Shown here: positions 24,103 through 33,686 of the stretch, in pieces
How positions within the stretch are numbered: position 1 is the stretch's first letter
How the letters are laid out: each line of letters starts with the position of its first letter
Origin: Granulicatella adiacens ATCC 49175
GTDB taxonomy: Bacteria > Bacillota > Bacilli > Lactobacillales > Aerococcaceae
NCBI RefSeq assembly: GCF_025150565.1
Contig: NZ_CP102283.1
Location: 1,736,001-1,800,000 of the forward strand
DNA: 64,000 nucleotides
Direction: 5' to 3'
Made by a program: the position numbers and the translations under genes
The notes under the pieces: generated by a model
The model's database searches: none
Told to the model about the DNA's origin: nothing
Seen by the model: the letters and a program-made list of their open reading frames with translations, nothing else

Positions 24103-24936
24103 TGTCAGAGTTTCCTTTAGATATTCTTCCAAAGATTATTACACTTGCTCGTTCAACTTACTACTATCACTTAAAGCAGCTAAACCTAGAAGATAAGAAT
24201 CAGGCCGTAAAAAACGAAATAGAAACCATTTATACCGAACATAAAGGAAATTATGGATATCGTCGTATTACTCTTGAACTTAGAAACCGTGGGTTCATCG
24301 TAAACCATAAGAAGCTACAACGCTTGATGAAACTGTTGGGGCTAACTGCTCGTATTCGTAGAAAACGTAAGTATTCTTCTTATCATGGAGAAGTTGGTAA
24401 GAAAGCTGAGAATATTATTCAACGTCAATTTACAGCTGAAAAACCGATGGAAAAGTGCTATACAGGCATTACAGAGTTTTCTATTCCAACAAGTAATCAA
24501 AAACTATATTTATCACCAATTTTAGATGGTTATAACAGCGAGATTATAGCGTATACTCTATCGTCTTCGCCAAATTTAAAACAAGTAAAGGATATGTTAG
24601 AACAAGCTTTTTAGAGAAGAAGAATACGAGAATACTGTTCTCCACAGTGATCAGGGGTGGCAATACCAACATGAAGCTTATCATCGTTTTCTTGCCAGTA
24701 AAGGTATACGTCCATCCATGTCTCGCAAGGGAACCAGCATAGATAATGGCATGATGGAGTCCTTCTTTGGTATCTTGAAAACAGAAATGTTTTACGGATT
24801 TGAGAAAAATTTCAAGTCTCTGGATCAACTGGAGCAAGCTATTACCGAGTATATTTTTTACTACAACAATAAACGCATTAAAGCAAAACTAAAAGGACTT
24901 AGTCCTGTTCAGTATAGAACTAAATCCTTTCAATAA
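24102..24936 (+). pseudogene. IS3 transposase OrfB, frameshifted and catalytically dead
   Basis: Compared with the intact copy, an extra T in AAGCTTTTTAGAG near 24611 ends the frame at EQAF; homology resumes in another frame and is complete by MSRKGTSIDNGMMESFFGIL. In addition the first catalytic Asp of the DDE triad is Gly (CYTGITEFS instead of CYTDITEFS). Either change alone would inactivate the enzyme. Confidence 0.9.
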
Positions 24937-25061
24937 TATTTTTTGTCTAACTTTTTGGGGTCAGTACAATGACTCATAAATATTTTTTTGCAAGTTCAAA
25001 TACTCCATGAGATTAATAACTTTATTATTTTCGCCAACTTTACTAATCGTATAAACATTCT

Positions 25062-25093
25062 CCAAATTTCTCAACATCAATTGAGAAATTTGG
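25062..25093. terminator. Bidirectional hairpin terminator next to cadA
   Basis: CCAAATTTCTCAA and TTGAGAAATTTGG form a perfect 13-bp stem with a 6-nt loop, followed on the plus strand by CTTTTTCC. On the minus strand it lies 118 nt after cadA. Confidence 0.65.
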
Positions 25094-25210
25094 CTTTTTC
25101 CGTTGCTCAGTTAAAGCGTCCTTTAGTTGTATATTTCCTGTTAATATCCCTTTTGAAGCATAACATTGTTCTCAATGATCGCACCCGATTGTTGACACCC
25201 ATTTTAGAAC

Positions 25211-27340
25211 CTATCCTTTGATTTTCAATAAGCGTAAACTGTTTAATGTTACAAGTAAAGTTGCTCCCATATCAGCAAATATCGCTATCCAAAGTGTTAA
25301 CCAACCGGGCATGACCAAAAGTAATGCCACTAATTTAATCGCCAAAGAGAAGGTAATGTTTTGCTTGATGATTGCTAAAGCCTTACGACTTAATTTTATT
25401 GTATATGGCAATTTACTCAAATCATCAGACATTAAGGCGATGTCAGCCGTTTCTAAAGCTGTATCAGTTCCAGCACCACCCATTGCTACACCAACGGTAG
25501 ATGCCGCAAGGGCTGGAGCATCATTCACGCCATCTCCGACCATCCCCACACTTTGATGTTTTTCTCGAAGTTCTTTAATAAAATTAAGCTTATCTTCTGG
25601 AAGTAAGTCAGCTTTAATATCCGAAACACCAACTTGTTTTCCGATGGCTGTTGCCGTTCTTTGGTTATCGCCTGTTAGCATCACTGTTTCGATTCCCATA
25701 TTGTTCAACTTGCCGATAACTTCTTTAGACGATTCCCTCATTTCATCGGCTACGGCAATAAACGAAAGAATTTCTTTTTCTGTTCCTAACACCATCACCG
25801 TTTTACCTTGAGTTTGCATATCGGCAATTTTTTCTTTTTTATCGCTTGAAATGCTTCCGTGTAATTCCTCAAAAAGATTTTGACTTCCCACATAATACAT
25901 TTCATTATTTATTTTGGCTTTAACGCCTTTACCTGTAATGGATTGAAAATCCTCTACTGTTACTTCATTGAATTTTAATCCATTTTCTTCTGCTTTTCGC
26001 ATAATCGCTGAAGCAAGAGGGTGCTGCGATCCTTTTTCAATGGCTGATGTTATGGTTATTAATTCATTTTCATTTCTACCATATGTCACAATGTCTGTTA
26101 CAGCTGGAATCCCTTTGGTTAATGTTCCTGTTTTATCAAAGGCTATCGCTTTTAAGTGTCCTGCTGCTTCTAAATGGATACCACCTTTAATTAATACACC
26201 ATTTTTCGCTGCATTTCCTATTGCTGTAACCACAGCAACTGGAGTTGAGACTACTAAGGCACAAGGACAACCAACCACTAATACAGCTAATCCTTGATAA
26301 ATCCATTGGCTCCAGTCTCCGCCAAATAATGGTGGAACTACTGCAATTAAAAGAGCTAGTATGACAATAGCTGGTGTATAGTATTTTGCAAATTTATCGA
26401 CAAACGCTTGAGAGGGGGCCCGTTCTGCTTGGGCTTCTTCTACCAAGTGAATGATTTTTGAAAGAGTGGTATCTTCAACTCGTTTTGTTACTTTAACCTC
26501 AAGTAACCCTTCTTCATTCAAGGTTCCTGCAAATACTTCATCATTTGTGATTTTCGTTACTGGAACACTTTCACCTGTAATCGCAGCCTGATTTAATGTC
26601 GATGTACCTTTAACCACTATTCCATCCATTGCTAACTTTTGACCGGGCTTAACTATCATGATGTCTCCAACTTGAATCTCATCAACATGAATCATCATTT
26701 CTTCATTGCCTCGTCGAATTAACGCTTCTTTTGGGGCAATATCCATTAAAGATTCAATAGATTGACGTGCTTTATCCATTGAATAACGCTCTAATGCTTC
26801 ACTAATCGCAAATAGGATAACAACGGTTGCCCCTTCACCCCATTCACCAATAATTGCAGCTCCTATAATGGCAATAGTCATAAGCGTATTCATATCGAAA
26901 TTTAATCTGCTTAAATTTTTGAGACCTTTAATAAATAACGAATATCCACCGATTAAAATGGACGCTGCATAACCAATTGTCGGTAGAACATGCTCTTCAC
27001 CATACTGCTCTCCTAGGAACCAGCTAACTACAAGTAAAAGAGCTGATATATATACCTTAATGTTTTCTTTCTGCTTCCAAAAAGGTTCTCCTTCTACCCT
27101 TTGTTCTTTTTCATCTCGAATTTTTAAATTTTCAAATGCTCCTGCTTTTTCTAATTCTTCAATGGTTGTCGTCCCTTTAACATAAACTTTAGATGCTCCG
27201 AAATTTACTTTCGCATCCTGAACACCGGGAAGTTCTTTAACATTATTTTCAAAAATGGCTGCACAGTTAGTACAAGTAAATCCTTGAACACGATAGGCTT
27301 TCATTTCTTCTTCGAACTGTTTTGCTTTCCCACTAGACAT
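25211..27340 (-). CDS. cadA: Cadmium/zinc/lead-exporting P1B-type ATPase
   Basis: The 709-residue CadA pumps Cd2+, Zn2+ and Pb2+ out of the cell. It has one N-terminal heavy-metal-associated domain with the metal site Cys23-Thr-Asn-Cys26 ([11 protein letters not shown]), the TM metal motif CPC in [13 protein letters not shown], the phosphorylation loop DKTGTLT, the nucleotide motif SQHPLASAI and the hinge [10 protein letters not shown]. About eight TM helices are expected. Its start overlaps cadC by 8 nt, the classical cadCA order, under a CadC-type operator. It lies within plasmid-derived DNA. Confidence 0.95.
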   Translation of the reverse strand: MSSGKAKQFEEEMKAYRVQGFTCTNCAAIFENNVKELPGVQDAKVNFGASKVYVKGTTTIEELEKAGAFENLKIRDEKEQRVEGEPFWKQKENIKVYISALLLVVSWFLGEQYGEEHVLPTIGYAASILIGGYSLFIKGLKNLSRLNFDMNTLMTIAIIGAAIIGEWGEGATVVILFAISEALERYSMDKARQSIESLMDIAPKEALIRRGNEEMMIHVDEIQVGDIMIVKPGQKLAMDGIVVKGTSTLNQAAITGESVPVTKITNDEVFAGTLNEEGLLEVKVTKRVEDTTLSKIIHLVEEAQAERAPSQAFVDKFAKYYTPAIVILALLIAVVPPLFGGDWSQWIYQGLAVLVVGCPCALVVSTPVAVVTAIGNAAKNGVLIKGGIHLEAAGHLKAIAFDKTGTLTKGIPAVTDIVTYGRNENELITITSAIEKGSQHPLASAIMRKAEENGLKFNEVTVEDFQSITGKGVKAKINNEMYYVGSQNLFEELHGSISSDKKEKIADMQTQGKTVMVLGTEKEILSFIAVADEMRESSKEVIGKLNNMGIETVMLTGDNQRTATAIGKQVGVSDIKADLLPEDKLNFIKELREKHQSVGMVGDGVNDAPALAASTVGVAMGGAGTDTALETADIALMSDDLSKLPYTIKLSRKALAIIKQNITFSLAIKLVALLLVMPGWLTLWIAIFADMGATLLVTLNSLRLLKIKG

Positions 27341-27701
27341 TGATCTTCACCTCTTTCTTAAATGCCAATGCAATCATCATAATTTTTCTGATATGCTCAT
27401 CATCTAATGAATAAAATGCAAGTTTCCCCTCTTTTCGAAACTTAACAATCCCTTGCTTATGGAGCGTTCGCAGGTGATGAGAGGCATTTGCAACCGTAAC
27501 ACCTATAATATTTGCAATATCACACACACACAGTTCGTCATCTTGACACAATGCATAGGTAATTTTTGCTCTATTTTTATCTGCAATAGCTTTTAACATT
27601 TGGGCAACACTAGAAATATCTACTGTCTGTAAATTACCTTGTATTCGATTGACCTTTTCTTCGTCATAACAATAAATTTCACAAGTATCTTTTTTAATCA
27701 T
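27333..27701 (-). CDS. cadC: CadC, ArsR/SmtB-family metal-responsive repressor
   Basis: The 122-residue repressor of cadCA leaves DNA when it binds Cd2+, Pb2+ or Bi3+ at the alpha-3N site. The ligand cysteines are visible: Cys7 and Cys11 in DTCEIYCYD, and the pair in [10 protein letters not shown]. The winged helix ([20 protein letters not shown]) and the wing ([11 protein letters not shown]) follow. Length and sequence order fit plasmid pI258-type CadC. It is transcribed from its own regulated promoter directly upstream. Confidence 0.95.
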   Translation of the reverse strand: MIKKDTCEIYCYDEEKVNRIQGNLQTVDISSVAQMLKAIADKNRAKITYALCQDDELCVCDIANIIGVTVANASHHLRTLHKQGIVKFRKEGKLAFYSLDDEHIRKIMMIALAFKKEVKINV

Positions 27702-27718
27702 ATTCTCACCTCAATATC

Positions 27719-27769
27719 ATTCAAGTATTTGTTTGAATATAGTATCACCCTTTTCATTAATTAAGTCAA
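27719..27769 (-). promoter_or_regulatory. cad promoter and CadC operator
   Basis: Reading leftwards: -35 TTGACT (27769-27764), a candidate -10 around GATACTAT, and then the interrupted palindrome ATTCAAACAAATACTTGAAT (27738-27719), closely resembling the known CadC operator, placed at the transcription start. A weaker related sequence (TCAAAAAAACACTTGA) lies around 27770-27785. Confidence 0.8.
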
Positions 27770-27961
27770 GTGTTTTTTTGAGTGAATAAAAAAATTCATA
27801 AAAAAAGACTTGGAGTACCCAATTCTAATAACAAAATAACCAATCTGCATAAGACTTTAAGTACATAACATTATTAGTATTGAACTTGTTGAGGAGGTGC
27901 TCTATGAATCAGCTTGAATTTCAGCGTAATCACCTACAAATTTATCAAACAACTGAAATTC

Positions 27962-28144
27962 TCAAGAACTATTTATAATTCGAATCGGATTTTCCGGGAC
28001 TTTTATCGTTTCAAGTGCCTTTTTATGCCATCTCCTTACCGTTCTTACATCAGCAAATAGAACTTCTCCGATACGCTACCAAGTATAATTATGAAGATAG
28101 CAATACATCAAAACCATCTGTTCGGCTGTGTCTTTGACGGTCAT
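27962..28144 (-). pseudogene. Remnant of a phage-type sigma-like activator with in-frame stop
   Basis: The frame reads MTVKDTAEQMVLMYCYLHNY, then TW, a TAG stop, and RIGEVLFADVRTVRRWHKKA to a natural end. The final segment is a helix-turn-helix like the region-4 type proteins in phages and mobile elements (RinA/DUF1492-like). The internal TAG makes it a pseudogene. Identification is by pattern only. Confidence 0.45.
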
Positions 28145-28402
28145 TAGCAAATCTCTTATCTCTAATAAATTCTAATCAACAGTACCACACACTCCACATG
28201 TGCTGATAGCACCCCCCTATACTATAGAACGAAAGACTGTTGATAAAAGCTGAAATGATACTGTGGAACGAAACTGTCCCATATCTAAAAAATCAAATTT
28301 CCACTAAAATCCTCTCAAACAGCTCTGTTAGTTTCTCTTTAGAAGAGAATCCACTAATCTACCGCTATTCGTACAAGAAAACTACAACATATTTAGTACA
28401 AA

Positions 28403-28436
28403 AATAGGAGTGATGCAAAAGACCACTCCTATTTTC
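28403..28436. terminator. Hairpin terminator in gene-poor stretch
   Basis: AAAAATAGGAGTG and CACTCCTATTTT pair around a 10-nt loop, with T-rich ends in both directions. No intact gene runs into it. Confidence 0.55.
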
Positions 28437-28646
28437 TATCGTCTCATTATATAATTAAAATCACCATTTTATTGAAGCAACTAGATTCTTAGGAATTATT
28501 TTTTCTATAATATCTAATTGCGCCGAATGTACTGGTACTTCTTCCTTTTAAATGAAATGTTTAGGTTTTATTGGCTTATCAAAATAGATGGGTTTGCAAG
28601 AATATCTCTACTATCATCTACCCTTTTTGGGAGACGAGAATTTTAA

Positions 28647-28939
28647 TCATCTCGTCCTGATAATATGTGCCAATTTTTGGTCCCAGATATTGTTATTTTG
28701 TTTCATCATTTCAGCCATGATTTTCAGCTCAAACTCTGCGCAATTATTCCTGGGTTTGAACTAGCTTTGCCAACAGGCGTTGCATTATTAAACGTTGAAT
28801 TACCGGAGACCGTAATCAAGGCTAAATTACCAAAGCAATTCAGATCTTCATTTTCCAAAGGGAGCAACTCTGTTGGATTTTGCGGATAGATATGAAGAAA
28901 ATTTATAATTTGTGCATTTAAGCCCTTCAAAGTCTTCAA
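28647..28939 (-). pseudogene. C-terminal remnant of a DUF262/DUF1524 (GmrSD-like) protein
   Basis: Two frames joined by one indel near 28730 read LNCFGNLALITVSGNSTFNN…GKASSNPGIIAQS and then ELKIMAEMMKQNNNIWDQ. The FGNLALIS-x-x-x-NS-x-x-SN segment is typical of the DUF1524 HNH region in GmrSD-type restriction proteins. The N-terminal portion and HNH core are missing, so only a decayed tail is left. Confidence 0.4.
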
Positions 28940-29088
28940 CTTTAAACATTAGCGGCTTGTAACTTTCAAATCGCTGATTGATGTTGTCATTGTATATCAT
29001 TGTTGAAAAAGCCCACTAAGCACCTACGATTAGTACGAGTACAGTGAGCACAATCATTCGTACTCTTGATTTTTTTGAGTTTCTCATT

Positions 29089-29136
29089 AAAAATCGTGTT
29101 GGTAGAAAAATCGTCTACTTCTACCAACACGATTTT
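29089..29136 (-). terminator. Terminator of copB
   Basis: AAAATCGTGTTGGTAGA and TCTACCAACACGATTTTT form a 17-bp stem on the minus strand ending in T residues, 85 nt after the copB stop. Confidence 0.8.
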
Positions 29137-29220
29137 ACAAAGAGCCTGTACTTACATCTCTTTTTCTCCTGTAAAACTATTGTATCTTGATACTTTAAGG
29201 AGTTGCAATCAGTCAATCTG

Positions 29221-31362
29221 TTACCCATTATTTTTTGGATCTAAACTTAATAACATCGCATTAATGGCGACGATGACTGTTGACACAGACATTAGGATTG
29301 CTCCTAATGCAGGGCTTAATGTGATACCAATAGGAGCCAAAATTCCTGCAGCTAGAGGGATAGCTATAAAGTTATAACCAGCTCCCCAAAATAGGTTTTG
29401 TTTCATTTTACGAGTTGTTTTGTGTGCTAATTCAATGAATGATTCAATATCTCCTGGATCGGATTGAGTCAATATGACATCAGCTGAATCCAATGCAACT
29501 TGAGTTCCAGCACCTATAGCTATACCAACATCTGCTAAGGCAAGAGAAGGAGCATCATTTACACCATCACCTACCATGATAACTTTCTTTCCTTCATCTT
29601 TAAGTGTTTTAACCAACTCATATTTGTCTTGTGGAGATTGATTTGATCTATATTCAATCCCTAAAACTTCTGCTGCGCCTTGAGCCGCTTTTTCATTATC
29701 ACCTGTTGCCATAATTGGTTGAATATTGTTCTTTTTAAGAGCTTTAATTAACTCTTTACTCGTTGGTTTTAATTCGTCCCCTAAAGCTACAGCACCAATG
29801 GCATCATCGTTTTCTACTAAGACACTAAGAGTTGCTCCTTTTGGAATATCCATATCAAGATTACGTCCATAGGCTTTTTGACTGATTAATTGGTAACGGT
29901 GCTCACCTGCTTTACCCTCTACTCCAGCACCGGAAATCACATCAATCGAATCAAAAGATGCTAGACGTATATCTTGCTGCTCGGCGAACCTTATAATTGA
30001 TTGAGCAATTGGGTGGCTCGATCCTCCTTCAATACCTGCCAATAAGGCAATGATTTCCTCTTTTGTATATTTGTCATTAAGAAGTTTTACATCTAATACT
30101 TTAAATTCACCAGTTGTTAAAGTACCCGTTTTATCTAAAATGATCACATCTGCATCTTGAGCTATTTCTAAGGCTTGGCGGTCTTTTACTAGTAAGCCAC
30201 GGCTAGCCCCTAAGCTTGTGCTACGGGCGGTTACCAATGGAATAGCCAGACCCAATGCGTGCGGACAAGCAATAACTAATGTAGTAATAGTAAATATAAC
30301 TGCCGTTGGGATATCTCCAATAATCATCCACACTACAAAAGCAAATAGCGCGACAATAACAGCAATATAGAAGAGCCACCCTGCAACCTTTTGCGCAATA
30401 TTTTCTGCCCTGGAAGGCTGACTTTGAGCTTGGCTAATTAAAGTCTGTACTTGAGAGATAAAGGATTGATCACCTGTCTCAAGCACTTTAATATAAAGTA
30501 CCCCTTCTCCATTTGTTGAGCCCCCGATTACTTCATCGCCAGGGCCTTTTTTTACTGCTTTTGACTCCCCAGTTAGAAGAGCTTCATTTAAACGTGATTC
30601 GCCACGCTCGATAATCCCGTCTGCTGGCACATTTTCTCCGGCTTGAACACGAATTAAATCACCTATCTTTAAGTCAGCAACTGGTCGTGTTTCAATTGAA
30701 TCGTCTTCTAATACAACGTGAGCATCTTTCGGCACTAACTTAGCCAATGCTGCTTGTGCGTCTCCTGCTTCTCCAATAGCTTTCATCTCAATCCAGTGAC
30801 CTAATAGCATGATTAATAGTAATGAAGCAAATTCAAAGAAAAAGTCCATCACGTGTCCACCCGTTACGTAGGTAATGATCACAGCATAAATACTGTATAA
30901 ATATGAAACACTTATACCTAAAGAAACGAGTGCCATCATTCCAGGTTTTTTTTGTTTAAATTCGTCAACTGCACCTTGATAGAATGGACGTCCACCATAA
31001 ACAATTAATATAGTAGATAAAATAGCTACTACAATATCAGAATATGGAAAAGTAAACTGGAATGGTAGTTTAAATCCATGCAAAGGGGAAAAGAACATAA
31101 TAATAATTCCTAGTGGCAATGACTTTAAGAAAAGTTCCTTAAAGCTTCCGTGATGATGGTGGGCATGCCCACTGTGTCCTCTGTGATTATGCCCGCTGTG
31201 ATCATGCCCACTGTGCCCGCTGTGATCATGCTCAGCATGATGTACTTGATGTTGATCCTTATGGTATCCATGTTCATCTGTGATTCCATGCTCCTGTTTT
31301 AACTTATCCATGTCGTCATAATCATGGTGATTATGGGACGAATATCTGTTGTCATTATTCAT
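29221..31362 (-). CDS. copB: Copper-translocating P1B-type ATPase (CopB type, CPH)
   Basis: The 713-residue pump exports copper. Instead of a CxxC domain, the N-terminus is a His-rich tail (HDHSGHSGHDHSGHNHRGHS, about residues 45-75) that binds copper. The TM metal motif is CPH (IACPHALGLAIPLV), typical of CopB. The phosphorylation site DKTGTLTTGEF, the GGSSHPIAQSI motif and [10 protein letters not shown] are present. It is preceded by a broken copy of the small Cys/His-rich gene and by a promoter with cop boxes, so transcription should respond to copper through a CopY repressor encoded outside this window. Confidence 0.93.
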   Translation of the reverse strand: MNNDNRYSSHNHHDYDDMDKLKQEHGITDEHGYHKDQHQVHHAEHDHSGHSGHDHSGHNHRGHSGHAHHHHGSFKELFLKSLPLGIIIMFFSPLHGFKLPFQFTFPYSDIVVAILSTILIVYGGRPFYQGAVDEFKQKKPGMMALVSLGISVSYLYSIYAVIITYVTGGHVMDFFFEFASLLLIMLLGHWIEMKAIGEAGDAQAALAKLVPKDAHVVLEDDSIETRPVADLKIGDLIRVQAGENVPADGIIERGESRLNEALLTGESKAVKKGPGDEVIGGSTNGEGVLYIKVLETGDQSFISQVQTLISQAQSQPSRAENIAQKVAGWLFYIAVIVALFAFVVWMIIGDIPTAVIFTITTLVIACPHALGLAIPLVTARSTSLGASRGLLVKDRQALEIAQDADVIILDKTGTLTTGEFKVLDVKLLNDKYTKEEIIALLAGIEGGSSHPIAQSIIRFAEQQDIRLASFDSIDVISGAGVEGKAGEHRYQLISQKAYGRNLDMDIPKGATLSVLVENDDAIGAVALGDELKPTSKELIKALKKNNIQPIMATGDNEKAAQGAAEVLGIEYRSNQSPQDKYELVKTLKDEGKKVIMVGDGVNDAPSLALADVGIAIGAGTQVALDSADVILTQSDPGDIESFIELAHKTTRKMKQNLFWGAGYNFIAIPLAAGILAPIGITLSPALGAILMSVSTVIVAINAMLLSLDPKNNG

Positions 31363-31381
31363 TTTAAATTCCTCCTTATAC

Positions 31382-31615
31382 TTAATGATGATGTAAATGA
31401 CATTCGCATTGTCCTTCTGGACAATTGCAATCCACTTCTTCTACTGCGAAAGATTTTTTCATCTCTAATATTTTTTCTAGTCGATCTATATCATCGAAGC
31501 TTAAAACATGATCTTAAATGATGCTTCCTATTACATTTCCGACTTTCTTATTGCAAATACGGTTAAAAATATCTTCTGCATCTGTGATATAAGTATTAAA
31601 TTCTATTGTGCTCAT
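31382..31615 (-). pseudogene. Nonsense-mutated copy of the small Cys/His-rich copper-operon gene
   Basis: The sequence is nearly identical to the intact gene at 35147-35380, with start codon, ribosome binding site (AAGGAG) and end (…CECHLHHH) preserved. One codon in SIIEDHV, GAA in the intact copy, is TAA here, which cuts the product to about 29 residues. It lies 19 nt upstream of copB, so the promoter is probably kept only to drive copB. Confidence 0.85.
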
Positions 31616-31635
31616 TCTCCTTTTCCCTAGTTGTT

Positions 31636-31693
31636 TACAGATGTGAACAACTATGTTCAAAGTAAGTTTACTATTGTAAACGAATTGTGTCAA
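31636..31693 (-). promoter_or_regulatory. Copper-responsive promoter of copB with two cop boxes
   Basis: Leftward promoter: TTGACA (31693-31688), 17 nt, TAAACT (31670-31665). TACAATAGTA (31678-31669) sits in the spacer, overlapping the -10 by two bases, and CACATCTGTA (31645-31636) lies beyond the start site. Both fit the CopY box (K)ACANNTGTA, the first with one mismatch. Confidence 0.8.
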
Positions 31694-31699
31694 GTCTTT

Positions 31700-32106
31700 T
31701 TAATAAATGTAAGCATCTTGTTTTTTAAATAAATATAACAGCTATTATTGCCTTTGTTTTCCTATCTTTACCCAATACTAATTATAAGGTTACCATTGAT
31801 TTATTTTTATTGATTTTAGAATTCCTTATTTTTAAAATTATATTTTCTAAATATGATGAACACTATTGAGCAATTTAATTGTTTATCGTATTTAGGAAAT
31901 CAAGAATTGAGAAAAAGCGGAAAAATAGAAAAAAACCTATACACACGGAAATTATCAAATCTTTTGTTCTGTTGTTCTAAATATTCAATTTTACCGACTA
32001 TTAATTGTCTTAATTTCATGTCTTATTAATATCCTCGAGTTCGAGTATCTAAATATAGAAAAGGTAAACTGCTACAATACCTAGTACCCATCTATTTGAT
32101 TTCCTA
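31700..32106. other. AT-rich intergenic stretch between copper promoter and repA remnant
   Basis: About 400 bp, very AT-rich. No gene, clear iteron array or terminator could be recognised. Confidence 0.5.
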
Positions 32107-33041
32107 CTATTCGGAAAAAGCCATTTCAGCTTTTCTATGAGCAAGGATTTTAGCTTCAAGTCTTCTTTCTTCCTTGAGATTTTCTAAGGACTTAAGAAGG
32201 TACGCTAAAGGGGATTCACTGTCATAGGATATTCGCTCAATAACGTTAATTATTTCTCGACTTGTTATATAGCCGTCAGAGAGGTATTGTCCTATCATCA
32301 TTTTTTGTTTATGAGTTAGACTATAATTTTAAAACTCACCAGTGAATAAATCTTGTTGGCAAAATTTACCGTTATATTCATCAGCAATTACCTGCAGGAG
32401 AGAATAATATTGAGGGTCAATATATTTTTCGGATTTTTCAATAGATGAGATATTATCAGCTCTAGTAGACGAAGAAAATTCTTTAGAATTTTTTGAGCTC
32501 TTTCTAGAACTAGTATATTCACTTAAATAAGTCTCATTGTCTTCAGTATCATTAGGGGCTGATTTTGACACTAGCCTCGTGTTATTTTGACATCCTCCTG
32601 GTATAAATTTGACACCACTCTAGATTCTACATGGGAATCTTCAACTTTTTTGTTATTTTGGGTAAGGAAGTTATCCTTCAATTGACCTAGATATATACGA
32701 TTTTCCAAGTTCCCAGTCTTGGTCGTTGATTGTTGAACGTCATAAATTAAACCAAATTGTGTTAATTCTTTTTTCATTCTTAACAGAGTAGACTTAGAAC
32801 AATTTAAAATATCCATCAGTTTAGAATTGGAATAGACTAAAAACACATATCCATATCCATCTTCATCAATCCAATTATTTTTAAAAGACAAACTTAATCT
32901 ATCTTTTAATACTGCATAGAAGACTTTGGCATCTAATCTCATTTCTTTGTAAAGATCACTCTCAAAAAGTATTTTAGGCAATGCATAGAATCTTTCTGAA
33001 GTTTGATATTCATCGACACTTATTAAATTAATATTTTCCAT
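32107..33041 (-). pseudogene. repA: RepA_N-type plasmid replication initiator, frameshifted and with a stop
   Basis: From the ATG at 33041 the frame reads MENINLISVDEYQTSERFYA, followed by LPKILFESDLYKEMRLDAKV, the RepA_N opening. It stays open through the winged-helix part (SNSKLMDILNCSKSTLLRMK) to about 32575, where a one-base change shifts the frame; homology continues as VSKSAPNDTEDN. A TAA near 32330 breaks it again before MMIGQYLSDGYITSREIINV and the C-terminal helix. Three pieces end-to-end give a full-length RepA of about 310 residues, so this is a decayed plasmid replication gene, evidence that the metal-resistance block came from a plasmid. Confidence 0.8.
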
Positions 33042-33108
33042 ATTATTTTGCCTCACCTACTTTTAACATCATCCCACCTGATTCGGGAAATTTAATTAAA
33101 TTGAATTG

Positions 33109-33222
33109 CTAAAGCTCTTTGAGAGACTCTTCGACTTTGGAAGGTGACCAACCAGTATCTTTCATCAAAGAAACAATAACCATGTTTCTTGACTGTCTTT
33201 GTTTAGAACGTGTGTTTTTTAT
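33109..33222 (-). pseudogene. 3' fragment of an unidentified gene upstream of repA remnant
   Basis: An open stretch without a start ends NMVIVSLMKDTGWSPSKVEE and then SLKEL before TAG. It looks like the C-terminus of a helical protein, plausibly a plasmid partition or copy-number gene, but I cannot identify it. Confidence 0.3.
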
Positions 33223-33464
33223 AGCTTGATGTCATAAAATATTTTCCTTTCGGGTAGTAAAAAGTAAACAAAAAGAGAACGATTTCTCGTTCTCTTAAAT
33301 TTATTGAGTATTTTTCTTATTTCTCAAAACTCTAGACACTTACCGCGCAGTATGTGTCTGAAATTTTGAGAGGAGTCGAAACTGGAGCTATACTATACTA
33401 TAAAAGTGGACAGAAAATTGTGTGTTATAATCTGTCTATTAAGACACAAAATGAAAGGATTTTT

Positions 33465-33554
33465 ATGTCAGGTTTTAAACGTTACGACGAGGATTTCAAA
33501 CAATCGTTCGTTAATCTCTATCAAACTGGTAAAATACAGACTGAATTTTTTTGA
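33465..33554 (+). pseudogene. Start of an IS3-family OrfA, truncated
   Basis: MSGFKRYDEDFKQSFVNLYQ and a few more residues match the N-terminus of a different IS3-family OrfA, then the frame ends after 29 codons. A TATAAT-like promoter and AAAGGA ribosome binding site precede it. Only this left-end fragment of the element remains. Confidence 0.7.
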
Positions 33555-33686
33555 ATATTCTTCTTTAAATTTTTTACTGAACAACATTTTTAATATTCTC
33601 ATATCCTTATCCTCTCCTCGTAATTTCTATATTAGAATCTTACACTTAAATTGTGGGAGCATTATGAAGATATAAAATATTATTTA

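Larger units (their letters stand above)
23629..24968 (+). mobile_element. Degenerate second copy of the IS3-family element
   Basis: The copy is highly similar to the element at 21130-22567 but lacks the first part including the left repeat and orfA start. The right end (GTCTAACTTTTTGGGGTCAG, 24944-24963, then TACA) is kept. orfB is frameshifted and the first catalytic Asp is changed. Confidence 0.9.
27786..29088. other. Gene-poor stretch with decayed genes
   Basis: Apart from the two pseudogenes and hairpin listed separately, I see only a 24-codon frame starting at 27904 (MNQLEFQRNHLQIYQTTEIL), preceded by GAGGAGGTG; it overlaps the sigma-like remnant on the opposite strand and cannot be identified. 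The remainder is AT-rich sequence without recognisable genes. Confidence 0.5.

Noticed and set aside
31860-32060. Plasmid origin iterons upstream of repA
   Set aside because: The stretch is AT-rich but I could not find regular iterated repeats.
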